Assembly (NCBI GenBank): GCA_012520135.1
Contig: JAAYOX010000238.1
Location: 1-14,157, forward strand
Direction of reading: 5' to 3'
DNA from: Clostridia bacterium
Lineage (GTDB): Bacteria; Bacillota; DULZ01
DNA: 14,157 bases
Part shown: one piece after another, positions 1 through 7,257 of the stretch
Numbering within the stretch: the stretch's first letter is position 1
How the letters are laid out: the number at the start of each line of letters is the position of its first letter
Program-made: the position numbers and the translations under genes
Notes under the pieces: model-generated
The model's database searches: none
The model's input: the letters and a program-made list of their open reading frames with translations, nothing else
Told to the model about the DNA's origin: nothing

Positions 1-124
1 AAAAGAGCTTAATGAAATGCTGAAAACAGTGGTTCTTAAGCAAGAAATATATGAGCAATTAGAACAAAAAATCCGGCAAGGAAGGGCAACAGATGATATT
101 GCTTTTCTGGGACTGTCCCTTTAA
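1..124 (+). CDS. C-terminal end of an unidentified protein (5' end outside the window)
   Basis: An open frame runs from base 2 to a TAA at 122-124 and gives 40 residues ending in ATDDIAFLGLSL. The segment is charged and probably helical (KELNEMLK, EQLEQKIRQ) before a hydrophobic end. The pair of aspartates followed by a short hydrophobic strand recalls the extreme C-terminus of PP2C/SpoIIE-type phosphatases, but 40 residues are too few to assign a family. The gene converges on the LysM gene with only 10 bases between the stop codons, so no separate terminator fits there. It could also be chance read-through of a frame open at the window edge. Confidence 0.5.
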   Translation, partial: KELNEMLKTVVLKQEIYEQLEQKIRQGRATDDIAFLGLSL

Positions 125-134
125 CATGATCCCC

Positions 135-479
135 TTAGGGTAGGCATAGGAGTTGGCCTATTTGCAGGTTCTCCGGTTGTATTTCAGGATTGAGTTTCAT
201 TATTTCTTCTACAGTAGTACCTATTTCCCGGGCAATCAGGTACAAGGTATCCCCTGCTTCTACTTCCCAGTAAATCCCTGAAGGGCACGGCCGCTCTCCC
301 GGTAAGCACAGCAGCTGTCCAATCTGCAAGTTTAGCCAGTTCACCTCGGGATTAAGTTCCTCTAATTCCTCCCGGGCTACCCCCACTTTGGCTGCAATAC
401 TGATTAATGTTTCTCCTTCTTTTACCCGGTAGTAGCGGCCGGACGCACAAGGGGGACGCAAATCATTGTTCATAGGCAC
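135..479 (-). CDS. Small double-LysM domain protein
   Basis: The 114-residue protein is almost entirely two LysM repeats, at about residues 16-60 and 69-114. Each begins with a short Cys-x-Ser-Gly-x-Tyr lead (CASGRYYRV, CPSGIYWEV), continues with a GETL/GDTL turn and an INPE-like centre (LNPEV, LNPEI), and ends IGQLLCLP. LysM modules bind N-acetylglucosamine in peptidoglycan or chitin, so a role at the cell wall or spore surface is likely. No signal peptide is visible, which fits a spore-coat or mother-cell protein but does not prove it. Four cysteines, two per repeat, could form disulfides. The longest frame starts with GTG at 479, about 9 nt after an AAAGGCGG ribosome-binding site; an ATG at 473 is the alternative. 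Upstream, a terminator at 590-612 separates it from the stalk-domain gene, so it should have its own promoter in about 480-589; I see no clear one. Confidence 0.88.
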   Translation of the reverse strand: MPMNNDLRPPCASGRYYRVKEGETLISIAAKVGVAREELEELNPEVNWLNLQIGQLLCLPGERPCPSGIYWEVEAGDTLYLIAREIGTTVEEIMKLNPEIQPENLQIGQLLCLP

Positions 480-589
480 GACTTTACACCGCCTTTGATG
501 ATGTTATCCTGCCTGTATTCTATTCGCTGCCGGCTACCTTTGTTAACGGCGATAAGCTAATCATTGCCCACCATATCACCTAATTAGCC

Positions 590-612
590 AAAAAAAGAGC
601 AGCAATGCTGCT
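590..612 (-). terminator. Rho-independent terminator after the stalk-domain gene
   Basis: Read on the minus strand, AGCAGC (612-607), a 3-nt ATT loop and GCTGCT (603-598) form a six-pair GC-rich stem. It is followed by C and seven T (597-590). It lies about 230 bases past the stop of the stalk-domain gene and before the LysM gene. The same hairpin, without a T-run, is repeated at 821-835 directly after the stalk-domain stop codon. Confidence 0.7.
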
Positions 613-835
613 AAACTCTCAAAACCAAATCGATGTTAATCTCGGGCTTCAGAGGAGCCCAGTTTGGGGATGAGCTCAGTCGCCTGGGGATGCCTCCGAA
701 ATCGCACCCTGCGGGTGCTCATACCGTCGGCATTATTCCCCAGGCTCCTTCGCTCTTTCGATTTTGGCTCCAATTCAGCCCTCTGATTAACATCGATTTT
801 GCCTTTGTCTACAGTCTGAGAGCAGCAATGCTGCT
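596..835. repeat. Nested palindromic element bounded by a 17-nt direct repeat
   Basis: This fills most of the gene-free stretch 480-839. A perfect 17-nt repeat (AGAGCAGCAATGCTGCT) lies at 596-612 and 819-835. Inside it the sequence folds on itself. Bases 627-640 pair perfectly with 786-799 (AAATCGATGTTAAT and its complement), 654-659 with 766-771 (GGAGCC/GGCTCC), 682-690 with 737-745 (GCCTGGGGA), 696-699 with 727-730, and 704-709 with 713-718 around a 3-nt loop. The whole forms one long imperfect cruciform or RNA hairpin. Part of the left arm, reversed, matches 7086-7142. It could be a miniature inverted-repeat element, a REP-like fold-back sequence or a structured 3' region; no transposase is present. 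Bases 480-589 hold only the LysM ribosome-binding site and nothing else I can identify. Confidence 0.72.
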
Positions 836-839
836 CCTA

Positions 840-1691
840 TTAGCGATCATCCACGCCGTCTCTAAAGCCATCTTTATATCCTTCGAGAAATCCATCGCTG
901 TAGCTTCTGCTTTCCCTGTCTAACCGGAAATCATTAATAATGTCCCTGTCCCTGGGAACGCTGGGTTTAGTACCTGTAGCATTTTTACCGTCAATATACC
1001 CTTTGTCATAACCATCCCAATAACCATCTTCGTAATCATAGTAGCCGTCGTAGCCGTCTTTGTAGCCGTCTTCAAAAGCCTCTTTATATCCCTTCAAAAA
1101 TCCATCGGAGTAATCCTTGCTTTCACTGCTCAGCTTATATGTTTTGGAAATAGTGCTGTCACTGTCGATCGCCTTTTTCCAGTCACTTTTCCGGCCACGC
1201 TCGGCATCGTATTCGCCGGCTTCATAACCGTCTTCTTCTCCTGCTGCCAGACCGTCATCATATCCTTCGTCATATTCCTTTTCAGCATTACGCTTTTCTT
1301 CAGCTTGGGCTTTTCCTTCCTGCAAACCTCTTATATAACCGTTTAAATCCCCTGCTTTAAGACCGGCATCATACCCTTCCTGGTATCTTTTCTGGAGTTC
1401 AGCCGGATCTACACTGGGTTTAACAGTGATTACAACTTTGTTATTGACGCCATCCCACTGAACATCGCCTCCGATAGCCTCTGCTACCAGTCTAAGGGGT
1501 ACATAAGTAGTACCGTCGACAATAAATGGCTCCTTGTCAGAGATTAAGGTATTGCCGTTGACCACAATCTTTATGTTACGAAAAATAGCTTTAAGTGCTT
1601 GTGTACCGTCGGCAGCTACTACCGGCATCACACTCCCCATTAAAAAGATGACTGCCACTGCCAAGGCTATAATTCTCGCTTTTTTTTGCAA
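840..1691 (-). CDS. Secreted stalk-domain (copper amine oxidase N-terminal-like) protein with GX3-repeat tail
   Basis: I place the start at TTG 1691, which sits 8 nt after a strong AGGAGG; the frame is open back to 1784 but without such a site. The 283-residue product begins with a signal peptide (QKKAR, then a hydrophobic run, with likely cleavage near VVAA at residues 24-27). A stalk domain of the copper amine oxidase N-terminal family follows at about 36-92, with the hallmark VVNGNTL, PFIVDGTTYVPLR and VQWDGVNNKVVIT segments. From about residue 101 the chain is built on a glycine every fourth residue (GYDAGLKAGDLNGYIRGL; later GYKDGYDG and GYWDGYDKGY), rich in Tyr, Asp and Lys. A module YSDGFLxGYKxxFxDG occurs twice, at about 194 and 264. 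The GX3 pattern resembles the deca-GX3 of Yae1/Lto1 or the GxxxG stretch of FliH, but I infer no shared function. It is probably an exported envelope protein of unknown role. Confidence 0.85.
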   Translation of the reverse strand: MQKKARIIALAVAVIFLMGSVMPVVAADGTQALKAIFRNIKIVVNGNTLISDKEPFIVDGTTYVPLRLVAEAIGGDVQWDGVNNKVVITVKPSVDPAELQKRYQEGYDAGLKAGDLNGYIRGLQEGKAQAEEKRNAEKEYDEGYDDGLAAGEEDGYEAGEYDAERGRKSDWKKAIDSDSTISKTYKLSSESKDYSDGFLKGYKEAFEDGYKDGYDGYYDYEDGYWDGYDKGYIDGKNATGTKPSVPRDRDIINDFRLDRESRSYSDGFLEGYKDGFRDGVDDR

Positions 1692-1846
1692 AATCCCTTC
1701 CTCCTTTTGTGTATTCTTGTTAATTAGACTTCGACAGGAGGCAAATTGTTCCTTCCCAACATAGATTATTTCTTCCAAAAACATTAAAAGGAAAAGTTCT
1801 TAGCTTTGTAATGTTCTTTTTTAAGTCGTTTTTTCCCGACAAAAGG

Positions 1847-1879
1847 ACAGAATCGCTAGTTAGCCTATTATGATTCTGT
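1847..1879. promoter_or_regulatory. Operator-like inverted repeat overlapping the activase promoter
   Basis: ACAGAATC (1847-1854) and its exact complement GATTCTGT (1872-1879) are separated by 17 nt. Within the spacer is a smaller dyad, GCTA-GT-TAGC (1855-1864). The right arm ends directly before the TATAAT at 1880. A protein binding here would cover the -35 to -10 region, so this is a plausible repressor or activator site for the activase gene. The regulator is unknown. Confidence 0.45.
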
Positions 1880-1885
1880 TATAAT
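1877..1885 (+). promoter_or_regulatory. Extended -10 promoter for the activase gene
   Basis: TGTTATAAT (TG at 1877-1878, perfect TATAAT at 1880-1885) is an extended -10 sigma-A element. The hexamer 17 nt upstream (TAGTTA, 1857-1862) is a poor -35, as is common with extended -10 promoters. Transcription would begin near 1892, leaving a leader of about 110 nt before the ATG at 2005. Confidence 0.55.
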
Positions 1886-2004
1886 AGATATAAATTGTAT
1901 TGTTTGGCAATCTATAACACCAATATTTAAAAAGCACTATACTAAAACAATCAGGAGGTTACTTTTATTATTTATGTAATTACTTATGTTGAGGTGAAGA
2001 CACC

Positions 2005-5000
2005 ATGGGTGTTCAACAACTTACGAAAAAAATATATAAAATTGGCCTTGACGTAGGATCTACTACCATTAAAGTCGCAATTTTAAATAATAACAATGAA
2101 TTAATCTACAGCAAATATACCCGGCATTATGCGGATATTAAGCACAAACTGCAGCGGATACTGGAAAGTGCATATAAAAAGCTGGGAAATATCCAGGCCC
2201 GTGTATCAGTAGCAGGTTCCGCCGGGATGAGCATTGCAACCGGTTTGGGAATTTCCTTTACCCAGGAAGTTATTGCAGCTACAAAAGCAATCAAAACCTT
2301 TCATCCCCAAACCGATGTAGCTATTGAACTTGGGGGAGAAGATGCCAAGATTATCTACTTTAAGGATGGAGTAGAGCAAAGGATGAACGGCATTTGTGCC
2401 GGAGGCACCGGTTCCTTCATTGATCAAATAGCATCTCTATTGAAGGTAGATCCATCAGGTTTAAACCAACTGGCCAAAAATGCTGACACTCTTTATCCCA
2501 TCGCAGCCAGATGTGGTGTATTTGCCAAAACAGATGTCCAAGCATTATTAAATGAGGGCGCGGCAAAAGAAGATATTGCAGCCTCTGTGCTGCAATCCGT
2601 TGTGATTCAAACAATAAGCGGTTTAGCTTGCGGCAGGCCCATCAGAGGCAATGTTGCATTCCTGGGAGGACCCCTTTACTTCCTGTCTGAACTGCGAAAG
2701 AGGTTTGTCGAGACCTTAAAATTAAAACCGGAACAAATAATCTTTCCGGATCATTCATTAATCTATGTAGCCATAGGCGCAGCCCTTTCCTCTGAAGATG
2801 AAAAACCCGTACAGCTGAAATCTTTAATATCGGGAAGTAAGCAGCTTAAAACCAACACGGAAGACGGCGTATACAGGCTGCCGGCTTTATTCGACAGTCA
2901 TCAAGAGTACCTGGATTTCAAAGCAAGACACGACAAGCACTCTGTAAAAAGAAAAGACTTGTCTACTTATGAAGGCGAGTGTTTCCTTGGTATAGATGCC
3001 GGTTCCACTACCACCAAAGTTGCTCTCATTGACAGTGAAGGAGCACTTCTTCACACCCATTACGGGAGCAATGAAGGCAGTCCATTAAAATCTACCATTA
3101 AAGCCCTCAAAACGCTGTATCAAAAACTTCCAAAAAATGTTAAGATTGTAAATTCAGCCGTTACCGGTTACGGTGAAGGCTTAATTAAAGCTGCATTAAA
3201 AGTAGATATCGGTGAAATAGAAACCATTGCTCATTATAAGGCTGCTGAATTTTTCTGTCCCGGTGTAGATTTTATCTTAGATATTGGCGGCCAGGACATG
3301 AAATGTTTAAAAATAAAAGACGGTACCATAGACAGTATATTATTAAATGAAGCCTGCTCTTCGGGATGCGGCTCCTTTTTGGACACCTTTGCCAAATCTT
3401 TAAATCTTACTATTCAAGAATTTGTTCAAGAGGCTTTAACGGCGGAGATGCCTGTGGACCTTGGTTCAAGATGTACCGTCTTTATGAATTCAAGAGTTAA
3501 ACAAGCACAAAAAGAAGGTGCTTCTGTCGGTGAGATTTCTGCCGGTTTATCCTATTCCGTCATTAAAAACGCATTGTTTAAAGTAATTAAAGTCAAAGAT
3601 ACGGCAGAACTGGGAGAAAAAATCGTAGTTCAGGGAGGCACTTTCTATAATGATGCGGTTTTAAGGTGTTTTGAAGCTTTATCCGGAAGAGAAGTTATCA
3701 GACCTGATATAGCGGGTATTATGGGTGCTTTCGGTGCTGCTTTGATTGCCAGGGAAAGGTATTTACAAGGCCAAACATCGGCGCTCCTTGATCAAGAACA
3801 GCTTGATAATTTTCAATTTGAAACTCATATATCAAGATGTAAGTTCTGCTCCAATAGATGTCTATTGACTATCAATAATTTTGGTGATGGTGAGCAGTAT
3901 ATATCCGGTAACAGGTGTGAAAAAGGTTCAGGAAAATGGGACTGGGATAATCAACTGCCAAACTTGTTCCGGTATAAATATAAAAGGCTGTTTAGCTATA
4001 CGCCATTACCGGCAAGTGAAGCAAAAAGGGGTAGTGTCGGTCTGCCCAGGGTTTTAAATATGTATGAAAACTATCCCTTCTGGTTTACCTTCTTTACTGA
4101 ATTAGGCTTTAGAGTCCAGTTATCCGATCGATCGTCGCCTAAAATTTATGAAAAAGGAATCGAAACTATTCCTTCAGAGTCTGTCTGCTATCCAGGTAAA
4201 CTGGTCCACGGTCATATTATGAATCTGGTAGAAAAAGGAAACGACTTTATCTTTTATCCTTGCATCACCTATGAGCACAAGGAGCAGGAAGAAGCGGACA
4301 ACCATTTTAACTGCCCCATTGTTATCTCTTACCCCGAGGTAATTAAAAACAATGTGGATATCTTAAGAGAGAAAGACATTTTATACCTGAAACCCTTTTT
4401 GCCTTACGATCATCCCCAGAGAATGGTGCAAAGGTTATATGAGGAATTGCAGGTATTCAAGATAGGGTATCAGGAAGTTAAAGCCGCTGTAACCAAAGCT
4501 TATGAAGAGCAAGAGGCTTTTAAAAAGGATATCCAAAAAGCCGGGGAAGAAACTTTAAAATATATCCGGGAAAAAGGAATCAAAGGTATCGTACTGGCCG
4601 GCAGGCCTTACCATATTGACCCGGAGATCAACCATGGTATCCCGGAAATGATCAACTCACTGGGCATGGCCGTACTGACGGAAGACTCGGTTGCCCATCT
4701 TGGCAAAGTGGAAAGGCCCTTAAGGGTAGTTGACCAATGGGCTTATCATTCAAGGCTTTATGCCGCAGCCAGCTTTGTCGCCGAACGTACGGATGTAGAA
4801 CTGGTACAGTTAAACTCCTTTGGTTGCGGGCTTGATGCCATTACAACTGATCAGGTACAGGAAATTTTAAACGGCAACTCCAAAATCTATACAGCGCTAA
4901 AGATAGATGAAGTAAACAATCTGGGTGCAGCGAGAATCCGGATCCGCTCTCTTAAAGCGGCAATGCTGGAAAGAGAAAAGAGCGGCTACCGGCTGAAAAA

Positions 5001-6312
5001 GGTTGATAATAAGGTGAAAAGAATACCTTTTACCGAAGAAATGAGAGAAAGACATACCATCCTGTCACCACAGATGTCGCCGATTCACTTTGATCTGTTA
5101 GAAGAGGCATTTAACTTATCAGGATATAATTTAAAAGTTTTACCTTCCATCGACAACAAAGCCATCGATGAAGGGTTAAAATATGTCAATAACGACGCTT
5201 GTTACCCGGCAATTATCGTGATCGGTCAATTAATTGCAGCTTTAAAATCAGGCCAATATGATCTAAACAACACTTCTGTGATTATGTCCCAAACCGGTGG
5301 AGGTTGTCGAGCTACTAATTACATTGCTTTATTGAGAAAAGCGTTAAAAGATGCAGGATTTGGAGATATCCCCGTCATCTCTCTGAACCCTTCAGGGATT
5401 GAAAAAAACCCCGGTTTCAAGTATACCTTAAAGCTTTTAGATAAGGCTATGATGGCCATAATTTATGGGGATTTACTGATGAATGTATTGTACAGGGTAA
5501 GGCCCTACGAAAGGTTTAAGGGCTCAGCCAATGAGCTCTATGATAAATGGAATAAAATCTGTAAAGAATCTCTTCAGTCTTCCAGTAAGAAAATTTTCAA
5601 AGAAAACATTAGAAACATTATTAAAGAATTTGATGACCTGGAAATCAAAAATGAAATCAAGCCCAAAGTGGGATTGGTGGGTGAAATACTGGTTAAGTAT
5701 CATCCCACTGCCAATAACAATGTGGTAGAAGTAGTGGAGACCGAAGGAGCAGAAGCAGTGATGCCCGGTTTAGCCGATTTCCTGCTGTATTGCCTGTACT
5801 ACAACAAATTTAAGCATAGGTACCTGGCAGGGACCAGATTGGCTAAATTTGTCGGCCTTGGAACCATCAAGCTTATTGAAGCCTACAGGCGTATTTATAG
5901 GGAAGCCATCAGTAAATACGATAAATTCATCACTCCTAAAACCATAGAAGAGATTGCCGCCGGCGCAGAAAATGTTCTTTCTTTAGGCCACCAAACAGGA
6001 GAAGGCTGGTTTTTAACCGGAGAAATGGTTGAACTCATTGAAAGTGGAGTTGAAAATATAATTTGTATGCAGCCCTTTGCCTGTTTACCAAATCACGTAA
6101 CAGGAAAGGGATCGATTAAAGAATTGAGAAGGCTTTACCCCGGAGCTAACATTGTAGCCATAGACTATGACCCGGGAGCCAGCGAAGTCAATCAGCTCAA
6201 CAGGATTAAACTGATGATTTCCACTGCCTATGAAAATATTGAAAGGCGAAATAAGGCAGGTCAGTATTCCGCCTGCCAGGCCGGTAAACTGCCCCTCACC
6301 ACAGGGCTGTAA
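2005..6312 (+). CDS. Giant two-copy acyl-CoA dehydratase activase-like Fe-S protein (BcrAD/BadF ATPase + DUF2229)
   Basis: This 1435-residue cytoplasmic protein belongs to the ASKHA-fold activases of 2-hydroxyacyl-CoA dehydratases and benzoyl-CoA reductases, which use ATP to push electrons to very low potential. Copy one (about 11-265) has DVGSTT (16-21), ELGGEDAK (108-115), Cys131 and Cys170. Copy two (about 326-585) has DAGSTTTK (331-338), DIGGQDMK (426-433), Cys451 and Cys490. Both cysteine pairs are 39 residues apart, as in HgdC (Cys127/Cys166), where a dimer holds one [4Fe-4S]. RCKFCSNRC (611-619) with Cys638 may bind a further metal centre. The rest (about 680-1410) resembles DUF2229 and dehydratase-type subunits, with cysteines in SVCYPGK (728), NDACYPA (1066), GGGCR (1101) and at 1354/1360. 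About 1400 residues is usual for this clostridial family, whose substrate is unknown. The ATG at 2005 has GAGGTGA 7 nt upstream. It is flanked by its own promoter and terminator, so it is probably monocistronic. Confidence 0.93.
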   Translation: MGVQQLTKKIYKIGLDVGSTTIKVAILNNNNELIYSKYTRHYADIKHKLQRILESAYKKLGNIQARVSVAGSAGMSIATGLGISFTQEVIAATKAIKTFHPQTDVAIELGGEDAKIIYFKDGVEQRMNGICAGGTGSFIDQIASLLKVDPSGLNQLAKNADTLYPIAARCGVFAKTDVQALLNEGAAKEDIAASVLQSVVIQTISGLACGRPIRGNVAFLGGPLYFLSELRKRFVETLKLKPEQIIFPDHSLIYVAIGAALSSEDEKPVQLKSLISGSKQLKTNTEDGVYRLPALFDSHQEYLDFKARHDKHSVKRKDLSTYEGECFLGIDAGSTTTKVALIDSEGALLHTHYGSNEGSPLKSTIKALKTLYQKLPKNVKIVNSAVTGYGEGLIKAALKVDIGEIETIAHYKAAEFFCPGVDFILDIGGQDMKCLKIKDGTIDSILLNEACSSGCGSFLDTFAKSLNLTIQEFVQEALTAEMPVDLGSRCTVFMNSRVKQAQKEGASVGEISAGLSYSVIKNALFKVIKVKDTAELGEKIVVQGGTFYNDAVLRCFEALSGREVIRPDIAGIMGAFGAALIARERYLQGQTSALLDQEQLDNFQFETHISRCKFCSNRCLLTINNFGDGEQYISGNRCEKGSGKWDWDNQLPNLFRYKYKRLFSYTPLPASEAKRGSVGLPRVLNMYENYPFWFTFFTELGFRVQLSDRSSPKIYEKGIETIPSESVCYPGKLVHGHIMNLVEKGNDFIFYPCITYEHKEQEEADNHFNCPIVISYPEVIKNNVDILREKDILYLKPFLPYDHPQRMVQRLYEELQVFKIGYQEVKAAVTKAYEEQEAFKKDIQKAGEETLKYIREKGIKGIVLAGRPYHIDPEINHGIPEMINSLGMAVLTEDSVAHLGKVERPLRVVDQWAYHSRLYAAASFVAERTDVELVQLNSFGCGLDAITTDQVQEILNGNSKIYTALKIDEVNNLGAARIRIRSLKAAMLEREKSGYRLKKVDNKVKRIPFTEEMRERHTILSPQMSPIHFDLLEEAFNLSGYNLKVLPSIDNKAIDEGLKYVNNDACYPAIIVIGQLIAALKSGQYDLNNTSVIMSQTGGGCRATNYIALLRKALKDAGFGDIPVISLNPSGIEKNPGFKYTLKLLDKAMMAIIYGDLLMNVLYRVRPYERFKGSANELYDKWNKICKESLQSSSKKIFKENIRNIIKEFDDLEIKNEIKPKVGLVGEILVKYHPTANNNVVEVVETEGAEAVMPGLADFLLYCLYYNKFKHRYLAGTRLAKFVGLGTIKLIEAYRRIYREAISKYDKFITPKTIEEIAAGAENVLSLGHQTGEGWFLTGEMVELIESGVENIICMQPFACLPNHVTGKGSIKELRRLYPGANIVAIDYDPGASEVNQLNRIKLMISTAYENIERRNKAGQYSACQAGKLPLTTGL

Positions 6313-6319
6313 TCTAATG

Positions 6320-6358
6320 GCTGCATTCCTGTCTCAAAGACAAGAATGCAGCTTTTTT
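6320..6358 (+). terminator. Strong Rho-independent terminator after the activase gene
   Basis: GCTGCATTC (6320-6328) pairs with GAATGCAGC (6344-6352). After one C/A mismatch, TGTCT (6330-6334) pairs with AGACA (6338-6342) around a 3-nt loop. Six T follow (6353-6358). It begins 8 bases after the stop codon and isolates the LysE gene from the activase transcript. Confidence 0.92.
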
Positions 6359-6382
6359 ACTCTAGTCTTATCCCGACTGCAA

Positions 6383-6391
6383 TGGTATACT
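6383..6391 (+). promoter_or_regulatory. Likely extended -10 promoter for the LysE-family gene
   Basis: TGGTATACT (TG at 6383-6384, TATACT at 6386-6391) is an extended -10 element with five of six consensus bases; no good -35 is visible. It lies between the activase terminator and the proposed TTG start at 6431. A small dyad, GGTAT (6384-6388) with ATACC further on at about 6401-6405, overlaps it and could be an operator, though five pairs may be chance. Confidence 0.42.
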
Positions 6392-6430
6392 GATTATTTA
6401 ATACCGGCTGTTTTTTGGGAGTGGATAATA

Positions 6431-7081
6431 TTGACTTCATGGGGGATTTTGCTCAGCGCTTATTTAATTGGGTTTTCCGGAGCAATGATGCCGGGGCCTT
6501 TGCTGGGGGTTACTATCGAAGGGAGTCTGAGACGGGGGTTTATTGCCGGCCCTATGATAGTGCTGGGTCACGGCATTTTGGAATTTTTGTTGGTAGTAGC
6601 CATGGCTTTTGGACTGAAGGATTTTTTTGCCAATCCTTCCGTGGCGGGAATCATCGGACTTTTTGGCGGCGGTTTTCTGGCCTGGATGGGGCTTGATATG
6701 ATCAAATCCAGCTTAAAAAAAGCTGTGTCTTTAGAAAACCAGTCAGGCAAAACTATCGGCCCCAGAAATCTGGTCCTGGCAGGAATTATTGTCAGTGCTA
6801 CCAACCCGTATTTTATCTTGTGGTGGGCCTCTACCGGAATGGAATCCGTCAGGCAAGCCTACTTGTTGGGGGGCATCGGTATACTGGCCTTTTATATAGG
6901 GCATATCCTGTCTGACTTTACCTGGTATGCCGCCGTTTCCCTTGCTTTTGCCAAAGGCAAGCAATTAATGAACGATAATGTCTACCGCTGGGTAATTTTA
7001 CTCTTGGGCATTTTTATTATGGCTTTCTCAATAAAATTTATGGTAGGCGGCTGGGAAATGCTCAGGAATAGTTATTTCTGA
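6431..7081 (+). CDS. LysE/RhtB-family small-molecule (amino acid) exporter
   Basis: I choose the TTG at 6431, preceded at 9 nt by GGGAG (6417-6421), giving 216 residues, normal for LysE/RhtB exporters. The frame is open back to 6230, but that extension would run through the activase stop and terminator. The protein is very hydrophobic with about six membrane segments. The N-terminal GFSGAMMPGPL is the family signature (usually xxPGP near the first helix), followed by GSLRRGFIAG and a loop rich in Lys/Ser after the third segment (about residues 95-115). Family members export lysine, arginine, threonine, homoserine or related metabolites by proton exchange; the substrate here cannot be read from sequence. 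It converges on the ABC operon with 176 bases between the stop codons. Confidence is high for the family, lower for the exact start. Confidence 0.88.
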   Translation: MTSWGILLSAYLIGFSGAMMPGPLLGVTIEGSLRRGFIAGPMIVLGHGILEFLLVVAMAFGLKDFFANPSVAGIIGLFGGGFLAWMGLDMIKSSLKKAVSLENQSGKTIGPRNLVLAGIIVSATNPYFILWWASTGMESVRQAYLLGGIGILAFYIGHILSDFTWYAAVSLAFAKGKQLMNDNVYRWVILLLGIFIMAFSIKFMVGGWEMLRNSYF

Positions 7082-7085
7082 GAGT

Positions 7086-7142
7086 AGCTTCTCATCCCCA
7101 ACCCGGGCTCCTACAATGCCACCGGTTAACATCGATTTGGCT
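7086..7142 (+). repeat. Partial second copy of the palindromic element's left arm
   Basis: Just after the LysE stop, this stretch matches the reverse complement of about 625-675. Both contain TCATCCCCAA, GGGCTCCT (two mismatches between those blocks) and then a perfect TTAACATCGATTTGG, in the same order and at nearly the same spacing, across about 57 bases. Between GGCTCCT and TTAACATC the two copies diverge. It shows that the element at 596-835 belongs to a dispersed repeat family rather than being a one-off hairpin. Confidence 0.65.
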
Positions 7143-7163
7143 ATAAACGGTTTGCCAATAATT

Positions 7164-7190
7164 AGAGCTGAGAAGTAGATTCTCAGCTCT
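7164..7190. terminator. Bidirectional hairpin terminator between the LysE gene and the ABC operon
   Basis: AGAGCTGAGA (7164-7173) pairs perfectly with TCTCAGCTCT (7181-7190) around a 7-nt loop. On the minus strand it is followed by AATTATT, on the plus strand by GATTGTTT; neither is a perfect T-run. It sits between converging genes ending at 7081 and 7258 and probably stops both. The T-tracts are weak, so efficiency is uncertain. Confidence 0.65.
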
Positions 7191-7257
7191 GATTGTTTGC
7201 ACAGATTATGGGTCTCAATACTAATAGCGCTTTTTGCGCCGGCCCACCAATGAAAAA

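Larger units (their letters stand above)
1692..2004. other. Divergent intergenic region between the stalk-domain and activase genes
   Basis: This AT-rich 313-base stretch serves two divergent genes. On the minus strand it holds the AGGAGG site of the stalk-domain gene at about 1700-1705; no convincing promoter for that gene is visible. On the plus strand it holds the dyad at 1847-1879, the extended -10 element at 1877-1885, and GAGGTGA at 1991-1997, which is 7 nt from the activase ATG. A second AGGAGG at about 1953-1958 has no start codon at normal distance. I see no riboswitch fold or coding potential. Confidence 0.6.

Noticed and set aside
633..923. Plus-strand open frame of 96 codons
   Set aside because: It runs through the palindromic element and then antisense to the stalk-domain gene; no ribosome-binding site and no protein-like pattern.
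1692..1784. Longer N-terminus for the stalk-domain protein (ATG 1784)
   Set aside because: The signal peptide and a strong AGGAGG point to TTG 1691; the extra 31 residues include the ribosome-binding site itself.
1987..1998. Three-codon upstream open frame (ATG TTG AGG TGA) before the activase
   Set aside because: No properly placed ribosome-binding site; the bases themselves form the site for the real start.
1785..2004. Possible riboswitch in the activase leader
   Set aside because: No conserved riboswitch core and no terminator/anti-terminator pair; the only dyads lie at the promoter, upstream of the likely transcript.
2206..2614. Minus-strand open frames inside the activase gene
   Set aside because: They lie antisense to strongly conserved activase motifs and lack ribosome-binding sites.
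6230..6430. Longer N-terminus for the LysE-family protein
   Set aside because: It would overlap the activase end and be cut by a strong terminator; the extra residues do not resemble the family.
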